Source: Candidatus Poribacteria bacterium
Lineage (GTDB): Bacteria; Poribacteria; WGA-4E; WGA-3G
Direction: 5' to 3'
Length of the DNA stretch: 64,000 bases
NCBI GenBank assembly: GCA_022394755.1
Contig: JAGFCA010000067.1
Location: forward strand, 1 to 64,000
Shown piece by piece: positions 36,101-46,900 of this stretch; positions within the stretch are counted from its first letter, which is position 1; each line of letters opens with the position of its first letter. The position numbers and the translations under genes are program-made. Under the pieces are notes generated by a model that saw only the letters and a list, made by a program, of their open reading frames with translations, was not told where the DNA came from and did not search any database.

Positions 36101-37341
36101 AAATTATCGTTGTTGGATGGGGAACGACAGGTGATGTGTATCCATTATTAGCATTGTCTGAACGGCTTAGCAGGAAACACGATGTACGTGTCTGTGCACC
36201 ATCAATTTATGAAGATAAGATTTTAGAAATTGGAACAGATTACTATCAAGTAGGAACAACTTTCAATCTGGCTGAATTTCATCAGACGATGGATTCGCTG
36301 ATAAAAATGCGTGACCCAATGGCACCCCTTGTGATAATTGCTAAGGAGGGAGTGCTGCGTCATGGTGAAAAATGGTATCATGATTGTCTTGAAGCTATGG
36401 ATGGATACGATTTAGTTATATGCCATTCCGTAGATATTCCAGCTCAAGAGGCAGCCATTCGATTGGGGATACCTTGGATAACTGTAACATATTGTCCAGG
36501 ATATATAAAAACACCAGATAATGCCCCTTATCCTTTTCCAAATGTGAGCCGAACACTAAATAGAATCATTTGGAGCTTGGTTAGACTTCGTCTTGGAAAA
36601 TCTATTGATCCTCTCTTTAATCAATTCATTAAATCTATTGGAGGAACCCCAAGATCAACAGTAGCCTCAGATGAGATGTATTCACCACTCCTGAATCTTA
36701 TCGCTGCATCTACAGCAATTTCCCCATCAGCAGAATTACCTTCTAATCATAAGACTACAGGTATTTGGTCTCTTCCAGAACAGGACTACACACCACCTTC
36801 CAATCTTGTTGAATTCATAGAAGATGGTCCTACACCAATAATCATTTCATTTGGTTCAATGGGAGGTAGTGATGGAGCAGAAACAACTAAGATCTTAATT
36901 GACGCCATTAAAATTACGAATCAACGCGCAGTAATTCAGGCAGGTTGGGGACAATTAGGTTCACAAGATACAGAAAAAGACATCTTTTTTACAGATTACG
37001 TGCCGCACAATTGGTTATTTCCAAAAGGCTCATGCGTTATACATCACGGAGGTGCTGGAACAACTGCAGCAGTGTGTAAAGCGAAAGTCCCATCTATCGT
37101 TGTTCCCCACATAGCTGACCAATTCTACTGGGGAAAATGTTTGTATAAAATAGGGGTTGCACCAAAAAGTCTACCACGTCGAAACCTATCAGCGCAAAAG
37201 TTAGCAAGCCGAATTCAGCAGGTGATGAATTCATCCACGATGACAGAAAAAGCAGAATCTTTGGGTACACAAATGAATTCTGAAGATGGATTGACAAACG
37301 CTGTGAACCTGATTGAAGCTTTACCTGTATCTAAACAATGA
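36097..37341 (+). CDS. GT1-type glycosyltransferase (UGT/sterol glucosyltransferase-like)
   Basis: A 414-residue GT-B fold enzyme. The TTG at 36097, overlapping the upstream stop as TTGA, is chosen because GGGAG lies 6 nt before it and the protein then begins with the acceptor-domain strand LKIIVVGWGTTGDVYPLL. The C-terminal donor motif reads VIHHGGAGTTAAVCKAKVPS, typical of UDP-glucose/glucuronosyl or sterol/glycolipid glucosyltransferases. It is flanked by two GT9 genes in one overlapping operon, so it probably glycosylates the same lipid-linked or surface glycan. Confidence 0.88.
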   Translation: MKIIVVGWGTTGDVYPLLALSERLSRKHDVRVCAPSIYEDKILEIGTDYYQVGTTFNLAEFHQTMDSLIKMRDPMAPLVIIAKEGVLRHGEKWYHDCLEAMDGYDLVICHSVDIPAQEAAIRLGIPWITVTYCPGYIKTPDNAPYPFPNVSRTLNRIIWSLVRLRLGKSIDPLFNQFIKSIGGTPRSTVASDEMYSPLLNLIAASTAISPSAELPSNHKTTGIWSLPEQDYTPPSNLVEFIEDGPTPIIISFGSMGGSDGAETTKILIDAIKITNQRAVIQAGWGQLGSQDTEKDIFFTDYVPHNWLFPKGSCVIHHGGAGTTAAVCKAKVPSIVVPHIADQFYWGKCLYKIGVAPKSLPRRNLSAQKLASRIQQVMNSSTMTEKAESLGTQMNSEDGLTNAVNLIEALPVSKQ

Positions 37342-38315
37342 AAAAGATCCTTGTATTTAGTTTCAGCTTCATCGGTGATGCAGTATTATCTACCACAGTC
37401 ATCCAACCCTTACGTAATCATTTCCCCACCTCACATATTACCTTCCTTGTAGGTCCACTTGCAGTGGATCTGCTAAACGATGATCCACAAATTGATGCCA
37501 CTCTTATTTATGACAATCGTGGTGAACATAGTGGATTGATAGGTAGATTTAAACTCATCAGGTATTTACGTAGCCTGAAATTTGATCTTGTCGTCAACCT
37601 CCGGGATAGCTTCATTGCACAATGTATAGGTGCAGAACATTGGGGTTTGGTACGGGGTGATAGAAATACACATGCAGTCAAAAGGTATTTAGATGTCCTA
37701 TCTAAACATGGTGTCGACGTATTGAATGCATATCCACACATACAAATAACAGAAGATGGAAATACAAAGGCACACGGTTTACTGGCAGAAGAAGTCATAT
37801 CGTCGGAGAAGTTAGTAATTGGAATCCATCCGGGTGGGAATTGGGAATATAAACTTTGGAGTGCAAAGAAATACGCGGAGTTAGCAGATCTTCTAACAGA
37901 AAGACATGATGCCACCATTTTACTATTCGCTGGTCCAAATGAACGAAAGCTTCAAAACAATGTAGCAGAATTGATGAGTTCTCAACCCATAATCATAGAT
38001 ACAGATAACCTACGGGAAGTTGCAGCGTTAATTGCATCCTGTAATATCTACATTGGTAATGATACTGGACCGATGCATATTGCTGCAGCTGTTGGAACAC
38101 CAGTGATAGCACTTTTTGGTTCAACCAATCATATACGGAGCGGACCTTATGGCAAATCTCACACAGTAATCCAAAGCGGTTTGGATTTAGGGTGTAATCC
38201 ATGTCATCCGGGACGGAATCCGGGAGGTTGTGGTGCTGGGAGTTGTGCTGTGATTGATGCGATTGCTGTGGATCAGGTATGGAAGGTATTTGAAGATTTG
38301 TTGTCTGAACCATGA
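37338..38315 (+). CDS. GT9 family glycosyltransferase (second copy)
   Basis: A 325-residue heptosyltransferase-like protein, paralogous to the first gene of this operon. It has SFSFIGDAVLSTTVIQPLR at the N-terminus and GNDTGPMHIAAAVGTP with FGSTNH at the donor site, then a Cys/Gly-rich end (NPCHPGRNPGGCGAGSC). Its ATG overlaps the previous stop as ATGA, showing translational coupling. It converges on the DUF499 gene with a 35-bp gap that holds no obvious terminator. Confidence 0.9.
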   Translation: MKKILVFSFSFIGDAVLSTTVIQPLRNHFPTSHITFLVGPLAVDLLNDDPQIDATLIYDNRGEHSGLIGRFKLIRYLRSLKFDLVVNLRDSFIAQCIGAEHWGLVRGDRNTHAVKRYLDVLSKHGVDVLNAYPHIQITEDGNTKAHGLLAEEVISSEKLVIGIHPGGNWEYKLWSAKKYAELADLLTERHDATILLFAGPNERKLQNNVAELMSSQPIIIDTDNLREVAALIASCNIYIGNDTGPMHIAAAVGTPVIALFGSTNHIRSGPYGKSHTVIQSGLDLGCNPCHPGRNPGGCGAGSCAVIDAIAVDQVWKVFEDLLSEP

Positions 38316-38350
38316 TTCACATGAGTTTGGATTTTCTAGATTGTTGAATT

Positions 38351-41173
38351 TTATACTTCTTCAATCTCTATACCTATTGTGCGAAATCTTTCCTTTAATT
38401 CTTCATATGCATCCTGTGTGATTTCCCCTTCTGAAGCATTTAGCTCAAGTTTCATATTCTTGAAGTTAGATTGCAACTGATTAATTTGTTGTGCCACGTT
38501 GCTTACTTTTCCTTCAGGTAACCTAAATCTGATATCAATTGTCTTTCTTACTGGTTCAGGTTCTGGAGGTTTTGGTTCAGGCTCTGGAGGTTTTGGTTCA
38601 GGTTCTACTTCCTGGTCTGCATCAGTAGGATCTCCAATTAATCTAGTACATTCTGATGGTTGAATTAATACTTCAGTTTCAGCAAAAGTTATTGATTGGT
38701 ATTCCTTCATAAAAGCATTTAAAGTGATGTTATCATCTGTTTTATTTCCTATTCCAAAAAGACCTGTCTTAACACCGTGCTGAATTGCTGATTTCCAGTT
38801 TGGTAGGAGAGGATACATTCCATTGGTAGACTGAGAATTGGATTGGAATGGAATACTGGTTGAGACAGTAATATTATCTTTCATATAATCATGTAAAATA
38901 TCCTCTGCCGTGATTACTTCCCGAATCTGGTCAGGACGAATGATTACCTCGTTTTCGTTAAAAGTTATTTCAGTAGGCATAGTCTTGAAGAATAGCGGGA
39001 TTAAATTCCCTTCTACTTTCTCACCGAGGCTAAAAACACCTTCCTCGACTCCCTTACAGATACCATTTATCCATGCGTCCCGAAGAACAATCGATTCTCC
39101 TGGAGTTCGAAGACTTGAATGCAACAACAGTGAAGTAGAAAGACTATCGTTTTCTTTTAAATATCGAATCGAAATGTTCCGTGGTCCTATACTTGTAAGA
39201 ATTTTACCCTTTACACGTAGCATTTCATAGATTGTTTCAGCAAGGGAAGATGTCATACCAAGTGCTGGTATTCCAAGATCTTCTTCTCCTAATCCGTCTC
39301 TTGTTGGAATCAATACTGTACGATAATCTTGTCGTAGTGCATTATTCAAATCTGTTTCGGTTTGTTTTCTCGCTTCTGCAATTTCTTTTTTCTGATTGGT
39401 GGATAGATTCAAGGAATTATCTTTCTCAATTTCTTCATAAGATATTACTTTCTTAACAGCCTCTTTTAAAGTATTCGCCTCACCAGAATAAGGTGTAATG
39501 AAGATAAGTGTATTTCGATAAATACGAGGGGTTTCACCTTTTCTTTCTATGATATTTTGGCAAGTTTCCTCATCTCGTTTTGGTAGTACTATTAACTTAA
39601 GATCAAGGTTGTCTTGAATATCAGATACAACTTTGGGAGAGATATATGTCTTTAGGTGTCTGTATGAAGAAGAGTTGAAAAAGTTCTGAAGTGTCGAATT
39701 AACACGATTCTCTACTAATTGATTATCAACGTTTTCCATTCGTGTTTGTAGGATTCGTTTTAAATTTGGTTGAGTATCAAAGTATAATTTCCCATTTTCA
39801 GTACGAAGATAAAAGAGATGATCACTTAACTGATTTTTTGCAGTATCTATAATGGCAGATGTCTTTTCTGGTATTGCAGCACTTCGTTTGATCTCTTCTA
39901 ATGTAGCCCCTCGTTCAATTCCACCAGTAAAAGAATAGAGAAATATAGCAGTGGCCGTACGAGAACCTAATAGTAGATTTTCGTAGGTCCCACCTAATGT
40001 CTTATTTACTACTTTGGCGCCAGCATTTGGTCCGGTAATGTCATTTGCTATGATACCTCTGTATTCTGGTCCTGTATGCTGTAAAAGATCTTCTCGAATA
40101 TCACTATCACCTAAATCAAAATCAGCAAGTGTAATATAAGGACGATTTTTACCACAAGCACAGTGTACAACGCGCGAAAGTAGTCTTAGGACACCACGAG
40201 TCCGTTGAAAATCAGGATAGCTTCCCCACCTTTTATATAGGACATCAATCACCTCTGGTTGAAAAGGATAACTATCTAAAAACATATCCCGATATTCAGA
40301 TTCTTGTATCCCTACAGGTAAAATTCCTTCTTTTTTAGCGTATTTAGAAAATTCAATTACTACCTTTTTTGCTTCTGTGTGATCAAATTTATCTTTTGCA
40401 AACAAACGTCTCCGTATAATACTTGAGATCTCCGTATCTTCAACTGGTGTAACCATTCGTTTCATTCTATTTAAGAGATCATTAAAAAGAGGAAATTGAT
40501 TGGCAAGTGGTAGGATTTCACTTTCTTGCAACGTTACGATGAAAGCAACATTTTGAGAGTTTGTGACAGCTTCTGTAAGAGATAATATAAACGCTATAGT
40601 CTGGTCGGCTAACGTACTCTTTTCTACTGAAATCCCCGTAGCACGTGTTAGATAGTGTAACACCTCATCCATAAGAATTAGAACTGGTGTTTTGTTGTTG
40701 TTGAACAATTTATAGATTCTGTTACTGCCAGGGGCAACGTTTCCATCAAATTCTAGAATTTTTCCGTTTAACTGCAATTCGATTTGACCCCAAAACGTTT
40801 CGCTTGCATCTATTTCTGATCCAACAATCACAATTGGTGTAACATTCCAATCTTTTGACTTGTGATAAAGTGCAATGAGAGTATGTGTTTTTCCACCTCC
40901 AAAGGGAGTTTGTAATTGAATAATTGGGTCTTGGTTTTTCCTATCACGTCCTTTCAACCGACCTTCTACTCCTGAAAGTAGTACCTTTAAACCTTCGGTT
41001 TCATGAGTTTTATCAAAAAACTGATGGGCGTTTCTGTATTCAAGCGGTCCCTCTTTTTTTACTACCTGACCAAGTTTAGCTGCATAAGTATCAGCTGTAA
41101 AAATACCACGTAAAATATCTCTATGTGGTTTGGCAATCGTTTCAAAGGCTGGAAATTTCATAAGATTTCTCAC
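38351..41173 (-). CDS. DUF499 ATPase of a helicase-methylase-ATPase defence operon
   Basis: A 940-residue large ATPase of the DUF499 family. The Walker A is TPFGGGKTHT (89-98) and a Walker B-like LILMDEVLHYL lies near residue 165. The N-terminus (ETIAKPHRDILRGIF) is characteristic of the family. Between about 700 and 900 are repeated domains around ITFNENEVIIRP and ITFAETEVLIQP. Near the C-terminus is a Pro/Glu tandem repeat (EPEPKPP units, about two and a half copies) encoded by repeated DNA at 38570-38610. It is the last gene of the three-gene operon (33 bp after the methyltransferase). In related systems the ATPase is thought to drive or couple the helicase and methylase; the mechanism is unknown. 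Confidence 0.88.
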   Translation of the reverse strand: MRNLMKFPAFETIAKPHRDILRGIFTADTYAAKLGQVVKKEGPLEYRNAHQFFDKTHETEGLKVLLSGVEGRLKGRDRKNQDPIIQLQTPFGGGKTHTLIALYHKSKDWNVTPIVIVGSEIDASETFWGQIELQLNGKILEFDGNVAPGSNRIYKLFNNNKTPVLILMDEVLHYLTRATGISVEKSTLADQTIAFILSLTEAVTNSQNVAFIVTLQESEILPLANQFPLFNDLLNRMKRMVTPVEDTEISSIIRRRLFAKDKFDHTEAKKVVIEFSKYAKKEGILPVGIQESEYRDMFLDSYPFQPEVIDVLYKRWGSYPDFQRTRGVLRLLSRVVHCACGKNRPYITLADFDLGDSDIREDLLQHTGPEYRGIIANDITGPNAGAKVVNKTLGGTYENLLLGSRTATAIFLYSFTGGIERGATLEEIKRSAAIPEKTSAIIDTAKNQLSDHLFYLRTENGKLYFDTQPNLKRILQTRMENVDNQLVENRVNSTLQNFFNSSSYRHLKTYISPKVVSDIQDNLDLKLIVLPKRDEETCQNIIERKGETPRIYRNTLIFITPYSGEANTLKEAVKKVISYEEIEKDNSLNLSTNQKKEIAEARKQTETDLNNALRQDYRTVLIPTRDGLGEEDLGIPALGMTSSLAETIYEMLRVKGKILTSIGPRNISIRYLKENDSLSTSLLLHSSLRTPGESIVLRDAWINGICKGVEEGVFSLGEKVEGNLIPLFFKTMPTEITFNENEVIIRPDQIREVITAEDILHDYMKDNITVSTSIPFQSNSQSTNGMYPLLPNWKSAIQHGVKTGLFGIGNKTDDNITLNAFMKEYQSITFAETEVLIQPSECTRLIGDPTDADQEVEPEPKPPEPEPKPPEPEPVRKTIDIRFRLPEGKVSNVAQQINQLQSNFKNMKLELNASEGEITQDAYEELKERFRTIGIEIEEV

Positions 41174-41206
41174 AGGAATATATAGTAATTTTTGATATAA
41201 CAGTTT

Positions 41207-43882
41207 TCATATAAATAAAGTATCGCGATGATGACTATCTTGAGCTTCCAAAATCTCACGTTGAATAGTATCCCGATCAGCCAACCACCCTTCAATCCAC
41301 TGGCGTTCTAGACTGTCTGCTGACAAGACGTTACTAATCTTCTGTGCTACATTCCACATTAGATCATTCATCCCAACACTTTCTTTTACTAGACTATGAA
41401 TCATTAATTCACGTTTGCCTGAACTCCACAAGATTAAAACTTGGTGCAGAAGATCAATCAATTCATTACTCTCGTATAGTGTATCAAGTTCACGTGCTTG
41501 AGGGCCCAAGACTTTGACATTCGTCTTATCTTGTTGAATGAAACTTTCTTCACCCCATTCATCTGTTAACTCAATACCAAGCGATAGCGCAAGTTCACGT
41601 GCATCATTAAATATAACAGTGGTTTCACCGAATTCTTCTCTCCAGCGAAGATAGAACCGAGTCAATTGAGTACCTGCTAATCCTGTTTGGTTGCCAGCAA
41701 AACGTTCCAAGATCTCACGTATATCTTCTATCATTCTATCTGCTCGTATGAGATCATCATCATCATCAATAATTGATTCATATTTTCCGAATATTTCAAT
41801 TCCCAGACCTATGGAAGCAATAAATAGATCTGCCCCTGAAAATCCCCATTCCCATAATGTAAATAGTTTCTGTTTAAGATATTCTTCTAATTCTTGTTTT
41901 ACATCTTGATAAATCCCGTATGTAACGCGTTCAGTTTTCCTTGCCACCATGTATATTGAAGATGCAAGTGATGCAGCATTTTGTGCTACATATCGAGATT
42001 TCATTTCTGTGTCAATAGGCCAAGCTCCAGTAATCACCAAACGTGAATCTAATAACGCATTGATCATAGTCTCCCATCCTTCTGTTGATTTGTGAGCGTA
42101 TACAATGACAGCAATTCCATTGGGTTTTAAAACTCGATGAATCTCAGAAAAGGCACAAGAAAGATTGTCTTCAAAGAAACGCATCCCTGCATCCAAGCCA
42201 CCATCACGATGACCATAGGCGACTATTTCTGTAACTTTAGGTGTCAGACATTTTGAAAAAAAATCAGGATAAAGTTGGCCGATGCTTCGCTTTAACCAGA
42301 CATAAAAAAAATCTGATAGGTATGAATATGGCACATTATCATAATATGGAGGATCTGTTAATACACCGTCAAAGGTATTATCTAAATAAGGTAGATTTGT
42401 AACTGAGGTTTGTTTCACGGTTACCGGTTTAGTTTGCATTTCAGATAAATGTACCAAAGGCTTCAAGAGAGTTTTAAGCCTATTCTCGGCAATTTCTAAA
42501 GCATTGCCTTCAGCATAATCCCAGGTGATTATTAATCCTGGACCACTAAAAACATGTCCTAAAGATTCGGATGCAGGAACCCATTGACATAGATTTGACA
42601 GATTATCTGCTAACTGATTCTGCCACAAACCCAGATATGTTGAAACTACCTTAGTATATTCAGGATCCATTCCTTGAGAAAGCATTTGAGGATGAGCATC
42701 TCTGATCTTCTCCGCCATGACGACTAAAGCAAGCTGTTGACGGGAATTAAAAAGGTCCCCAAATTTTGTCATATTATAATTTGGACAACGAGTTACAAAT
42801 CTCTCAGCTCCACCCCCAGTTCCAGAAGGTGTAGGTTCATCTGGAACTGGATCAAGTCCCCATTTTAGTGTAAGTATTTTTCTTTTATCTAATAACTTCA
42901 AATGTGCTTCATTGAATCTGGTTATATCATCATCAGCTGCGAGCCGATATCTTCTTCCTTTGATATCTTGATGTTGTGTGACCACTGCAAGCATTTGTTC
43001 ACCTGCCTGTCCATCTTGAAATAATTGCCGAGTGTGATTAGCAGTAATTGCACTATTACAAATCGGACATGTGACAATGGCACGAATTACAGTACCTTTT
43101 GTCGGATCAAAGCCTTCAGGAATTTCGCCGTAATCACCTCCCAGAATTGAGAAATTGACATGTTTGTGCTCAATATTTGGAAAGAGAGTGATCTTTTTTT
43201 TCTTTGCAAGCCAATATTGACGGACTAAAGGAATTTCTATTGCACAGCCGGGATTCTGACAGGGAAGAGTTCGTGCCCAAATAAAGAACCTCGAAATAGA
43301 ACCTTCAGCATCCTCAAAATAGAATCTATCTAATTCAGTTTTAACTTCTTGAAGAATAGAATCTCCCCATTTTTTAACATCATTGTATAGACGTTTTCCA
43401 TATTTTTGAGGATATTCAAGTGTACATTTTTGAATAAGGACAGCAACGGGGTTTAAATCACAGGAGTAAGTGTCACAACCGAGACGTTGTGCTTCTAATG
43501 GAATAGAACCACCTCCGCCAAATGGGTCAAGTATTTTCGGAGGTTTACCTTCATGAGAATTTAGTATGTCCTCTCTCGCTTGATTGATCCATATCGGACT
43601 GAATACATTTTCCCATTTAGATAGTTGTGTAATGAAATCATGTTTGGGTGGAAGCATTACACCATTTTCATCAACTGATGTATTTGGAAATTGTCCATTA
43701 TCTACAAGTGCAGCATATGCTGTAGCGCGCGAAGGTCCAAGTGGACGCCGTGCCCACCATGTATGAATTCCGGTGATTTGTTGTTTATATCTATCTCGTC
43801 TACCTTGTTCACTGACCTCTTCTACAGGAAAAGAGACTTCAATGATACGTTTTTTATTTTCCACAAATCCTCCACTTGACAT
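41207..43882 (-). CDS. DUF1156 adenine-type DNA methyltransferase
   Basis: An 891-residue DNA methyltransferase with the DUF1156 N-terminus (RIIEVSFPVEEVS, TWWARRPLGPSRA). The SAM-binding motif I reads DPFGGGG (119-125) followed by EAQRLGCD, and catalytic motif IV is DPPYYDN (510-516), an N6-adenine/N4-cytosine type amino-methylase. Two cysteine pairs (CQNPGC 208-213; CPIC 272-275) suggest a zinc ribbon. It probably marks host DNA so that the helicase-ATPase partners spare it. It lies between the DUF499 ATPase (33 bp) and the helicase (106 bp) on the same strand. Its target sequence cannot be predicted. Confidence 0.9.
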   Translation of the reverse strand: MSSGGFVENKKRIIEVSFPVEEVSEQGRRDRYKQQITGIHTWWARRPLGPSRATAYAALVDNGQFPNTSVDENGVMLPPKHDFITQLSKWENVFSPIWINQAREDILNSHEGKPPKILDPFGGGGSIPLEAQRLGCDTYSCDLNPVAVLIQKCTLEYPQKYGKRLYNDVKKWGDSILQEVKTELDRFYFEDAEGSISRFFIWARTLPCQNPGCAIEIPLVRQYWLAKKKKITLFPNIEHKHVNFSILGGDYGEIPEGFDPTKGTVIRAIVTCPICNSAITANHTRQLFQDGQAGEQMLAVVTQHQDIKGRRYRLAADDDITRFNEAHLKLLDKRKILTLKWGLDPVPDEPTPSGTGGGAERFVTRCPNYNMTKFGDLFNSRQQLALVVMAEKIRDAHPQMLSQGMDPEYTKVVSTYLGLWQNQLADNLSNLCQWVPASESLGHVFSGPGLIITWDYAEGNALEIAENRLKTLLKPLVHLSEMQTKPVTVKQTSVTNLPYLDNTFDGVLTDPPYYDNVPYSYLSDFFYVWLKRSIGQLYPDFFSKCLTPKVTEIVAYGHRDGGLDAGMRFFEDNLSCAFSEIHRVLKPNGIAVIVYAHKSTEGWETMINALLDSRLVITGAWPIDTEMKSRYVAQNAASLASSIYMVARKTERVTYGIYQDVKQELEEYLKQKLFTLWEWGFSGADLFIASIGLGIEIFGKYESIIDDDDDLIRADRMIEDIREILERFAGNQTGLAGTQLTRFYLRWREEFGETTVIFNDARELALSLGIELTDEWGEESFIQQDKTNVKVLGPQARELDTLYESNELIDLLHQVLILWSSGKRELMIHSLVKESVGMNDLMWNVAQKISNVLSADSLERQWIEGWLADRDTIQREILEAQDSHHRDTLFI

Positions 43883-43988
43883 GTTTGACGAATTTATTGT
43901 TTAATTTATTCATTCAGTGTCCAACCATTGTATTTGATATGATCTTTAGATTTTATGATTATATAGTGAATAATCTTATTTGTCAATC

Positions 43989-46900
43989 TTAGTCAATTTC
44001 AGTTGAAGATCTTTTCAGTGTTATCTCTGAAAGTGGAACTTGATACCTGACATCTGTAATCTGTTTAATGGTCTTAATTTTTTCACAAGGATTCTGTATT
44101 ATGATTAGTTCAGGCTGTGATTTAGCATTAAGTATAATATACAAGAAATAATCTTCTTTGAGTTGCTTGGCCATAAGCCATTCGTTAGAAGTTAAGACAA
44201 TAGAGGCATGTTCTGCCCGTGCTTTCACTTCAATACATCTAATTTTGCCATCTGGTGTTTTTGAACGAATATCAAAACCGAGATTTTCTGCAGAAACATC
44301 TGCGACAATACATCCTTGTGTTTCTTCATAAGTTGTGACAAATTCCATACCGATCCGTTCAATTTCTAATTTATTAAGACCAGATTCATCGGTTTGATCG
44401 TTGTCGGGAAAAGATCTTACATGTATTGCCCCAATAAGGATAGGAGGTTTTCTTGAAAGTGAAATCTCTTGTTGACACATTTTTTCAACCTTTTCCTTCT
44501 CATCTTCATAACGGCTTTTCTGTTGCTTTTTGTTTTGAATAACTATTCTAACATCCTCACCATTGTTTTTTCGTATATCCAGACCAAGCAGTTCACTGTC
44601 AAGATTAATGATGAGTTGTGTTAATGAGGCAATACCGTATTTTTTCTTAATTTTCACATGTCTTTGTCTTTCTTCATAAAGTTCTTTACGGTATTGTTCT
44701 AAATCCGAACGAACACGTATGCCAAATTTCTGTTCAAGTTCTTTAATCTTAATTGACTGTTGTATATATCCATTTTCAATTTCTTGAAAATCCCATATAA
44801 TTGCCGGATTTACTTTCTCTATAGTATCAGAATCATCAGAATGGTAGTATGCAAAGAGACGTTTCCCCGCTACATTTTCTGTCCCATCTCGTATTTCACC
44901 TTCGTAAAAAACAATTATGCCGTTGTATTTTCCATCAGGGTCTTCAAAACAAGCTCCACACTGGAGAGATTCGGTGTATGTTTGTTCGGCATACCGTAAG
45001 GTTGCCTCAAATAATGGATGACCAAAGGTAATAAATTCAACATCTGATTCTGTCATAACATCATTTTTATCAAATGACACTTTAGGATAATCTTTTTTAG
45101 TAATTACTGGATACACTTGTCTAAACTGCTGTCCCTCACTGATTCTCGTAATTTGGTATGGAATGCGTTCTAATCTAAATAAGCCATCTTGGCGTTCGTA
45201 GAGAGGACAGTTGAGAGTGCCTAAAGTTCTTCGAAAGAACTCACATGTATACTCAGGAATAAGTCCATGCTCCCGCGCTTGCTGTTGAAGTTCATTTACA
45301 TGTGGTAGGTTGATATAAGGTGAAACAAGGGTATCCTCATTGAAAGTTTGCAAAAACTCTAATTGTTCTGCATCCAGAGTGGAGTCAATTTCCTCAATAA
45401 GTTGACGATGGTTCCGTGTACTTGCTGCAGCCTCAAGCAATAGTTGGGCAAGATTTCGATGTGGGAAGAGTTCACCTATCACATCATAAACTCGATCCGT
45501 TCCGAGTTGCGATCGTATAGTCTCAAGCTTCTCAAACAGGCGGGTAAAGACAGCTCCTTCTCGTGTATCCGCGGCGACTAAGTTTATCACATAGACTTCT
45601 CTTTTCTGACCATATCGATGAATCCGTCCCATACGTTGTTCCAGACGATTCGGATTCCACGGGAGGTCGTAGTTGATCATAAGATGACAAAATTGTAGGT
45701 TAATTCCTTCACCGGCTGCTTCAGTAGCAAGTAATATTTGTGCGTTATTTCTAAACGTTTCTTGTGCTTCGACCCGTTTCTCATGAGGTATTTTCCCATG
45801 AATTACTGAAACTGTATATTCCCATGCAGTTAATTTTTGTTGTAAGTAGTCAAGTGTATCGAAATATTCAGTAAAAATAAGAATTTTCTGATTTGGATGT
45901 TTTTCATGTAGCTCATCAAGAGCGCTTTGAAGTTCCTGCAATTTTAGTTCGTTTTCATTGTCAATTATTTCTTTTGCATCCTGTTCAAGTTTTTTTAGTG
46001 TTTCAATTTCATCAATCAATTCATCTCGATTCTCTGCGACGGACAACACCTCCCATTGTTCCTCTACTTCCCAACGTTCATCATCGCTCAGATCCTCTAT
46101 TTCTTCGCGATGCTGTTCAGATGGAATTTCATCAACAATAAGAGTACTATGTTGAAGTAAATCGGTGAGTCTTTTTTGTCTACGTTGTAGTGATACGAGT
46201 AGTGCGTATGTGCTTGATGCCAACCTACGCTGTAATATTACTAAGGCAAAAGCAACGTTGTTTCGTTTTTGTGAATTTTCAGAAAAACGATTGTATTGTT
46301 TACGAATGTATTCGGAGAGAGCATTATAAAGTTCCATTTCAATTTCAGATTCTGAGCCTAAACGAAAGGGTTTAGTATGCACATGCCGAGGTAAAAACAG
46401 TGGTTTTCCTTCAAAATCCTTTAGGTCCTCCTTAATTCTACGGATAAATAACGGATTATCTTTCTTCTGTATAGATTCCTGTATCTGTATAGGATCTGCA
46501 AAGAATCCGGGTTCAAGTAGGTCAAGAAACAATCTAAAATTCTCTGGATCTCCTCTATGGGGTGTCGCTGTTAGAAATAGATAATGTGTTGTACATTTTG
46601 ATAAACATTCCCCCAATTGATAACGCTTTGTTTTATCAGTTTTATCTCCATATTGATAAGCAGCCATCTTATGAGCTTCATCCACTATCACTAAGTCGAA
46701 ATTTGTATTAGCAATAACATCACGGATATCGTCTTGTCGAGCAAAATCCATAGAGGTAATAATTTGTTGTTCTCGATTCCAAACGTTCTCTTGTGAATGA
46801 GCCTTTACGTATTCACGTGTTATATGCGTAAAATTCTCCTCAAACCGTGTCTTCATTTCTTCAGACCACTGTGTAGTTAAATGCCCTGGTGAAACTATAA

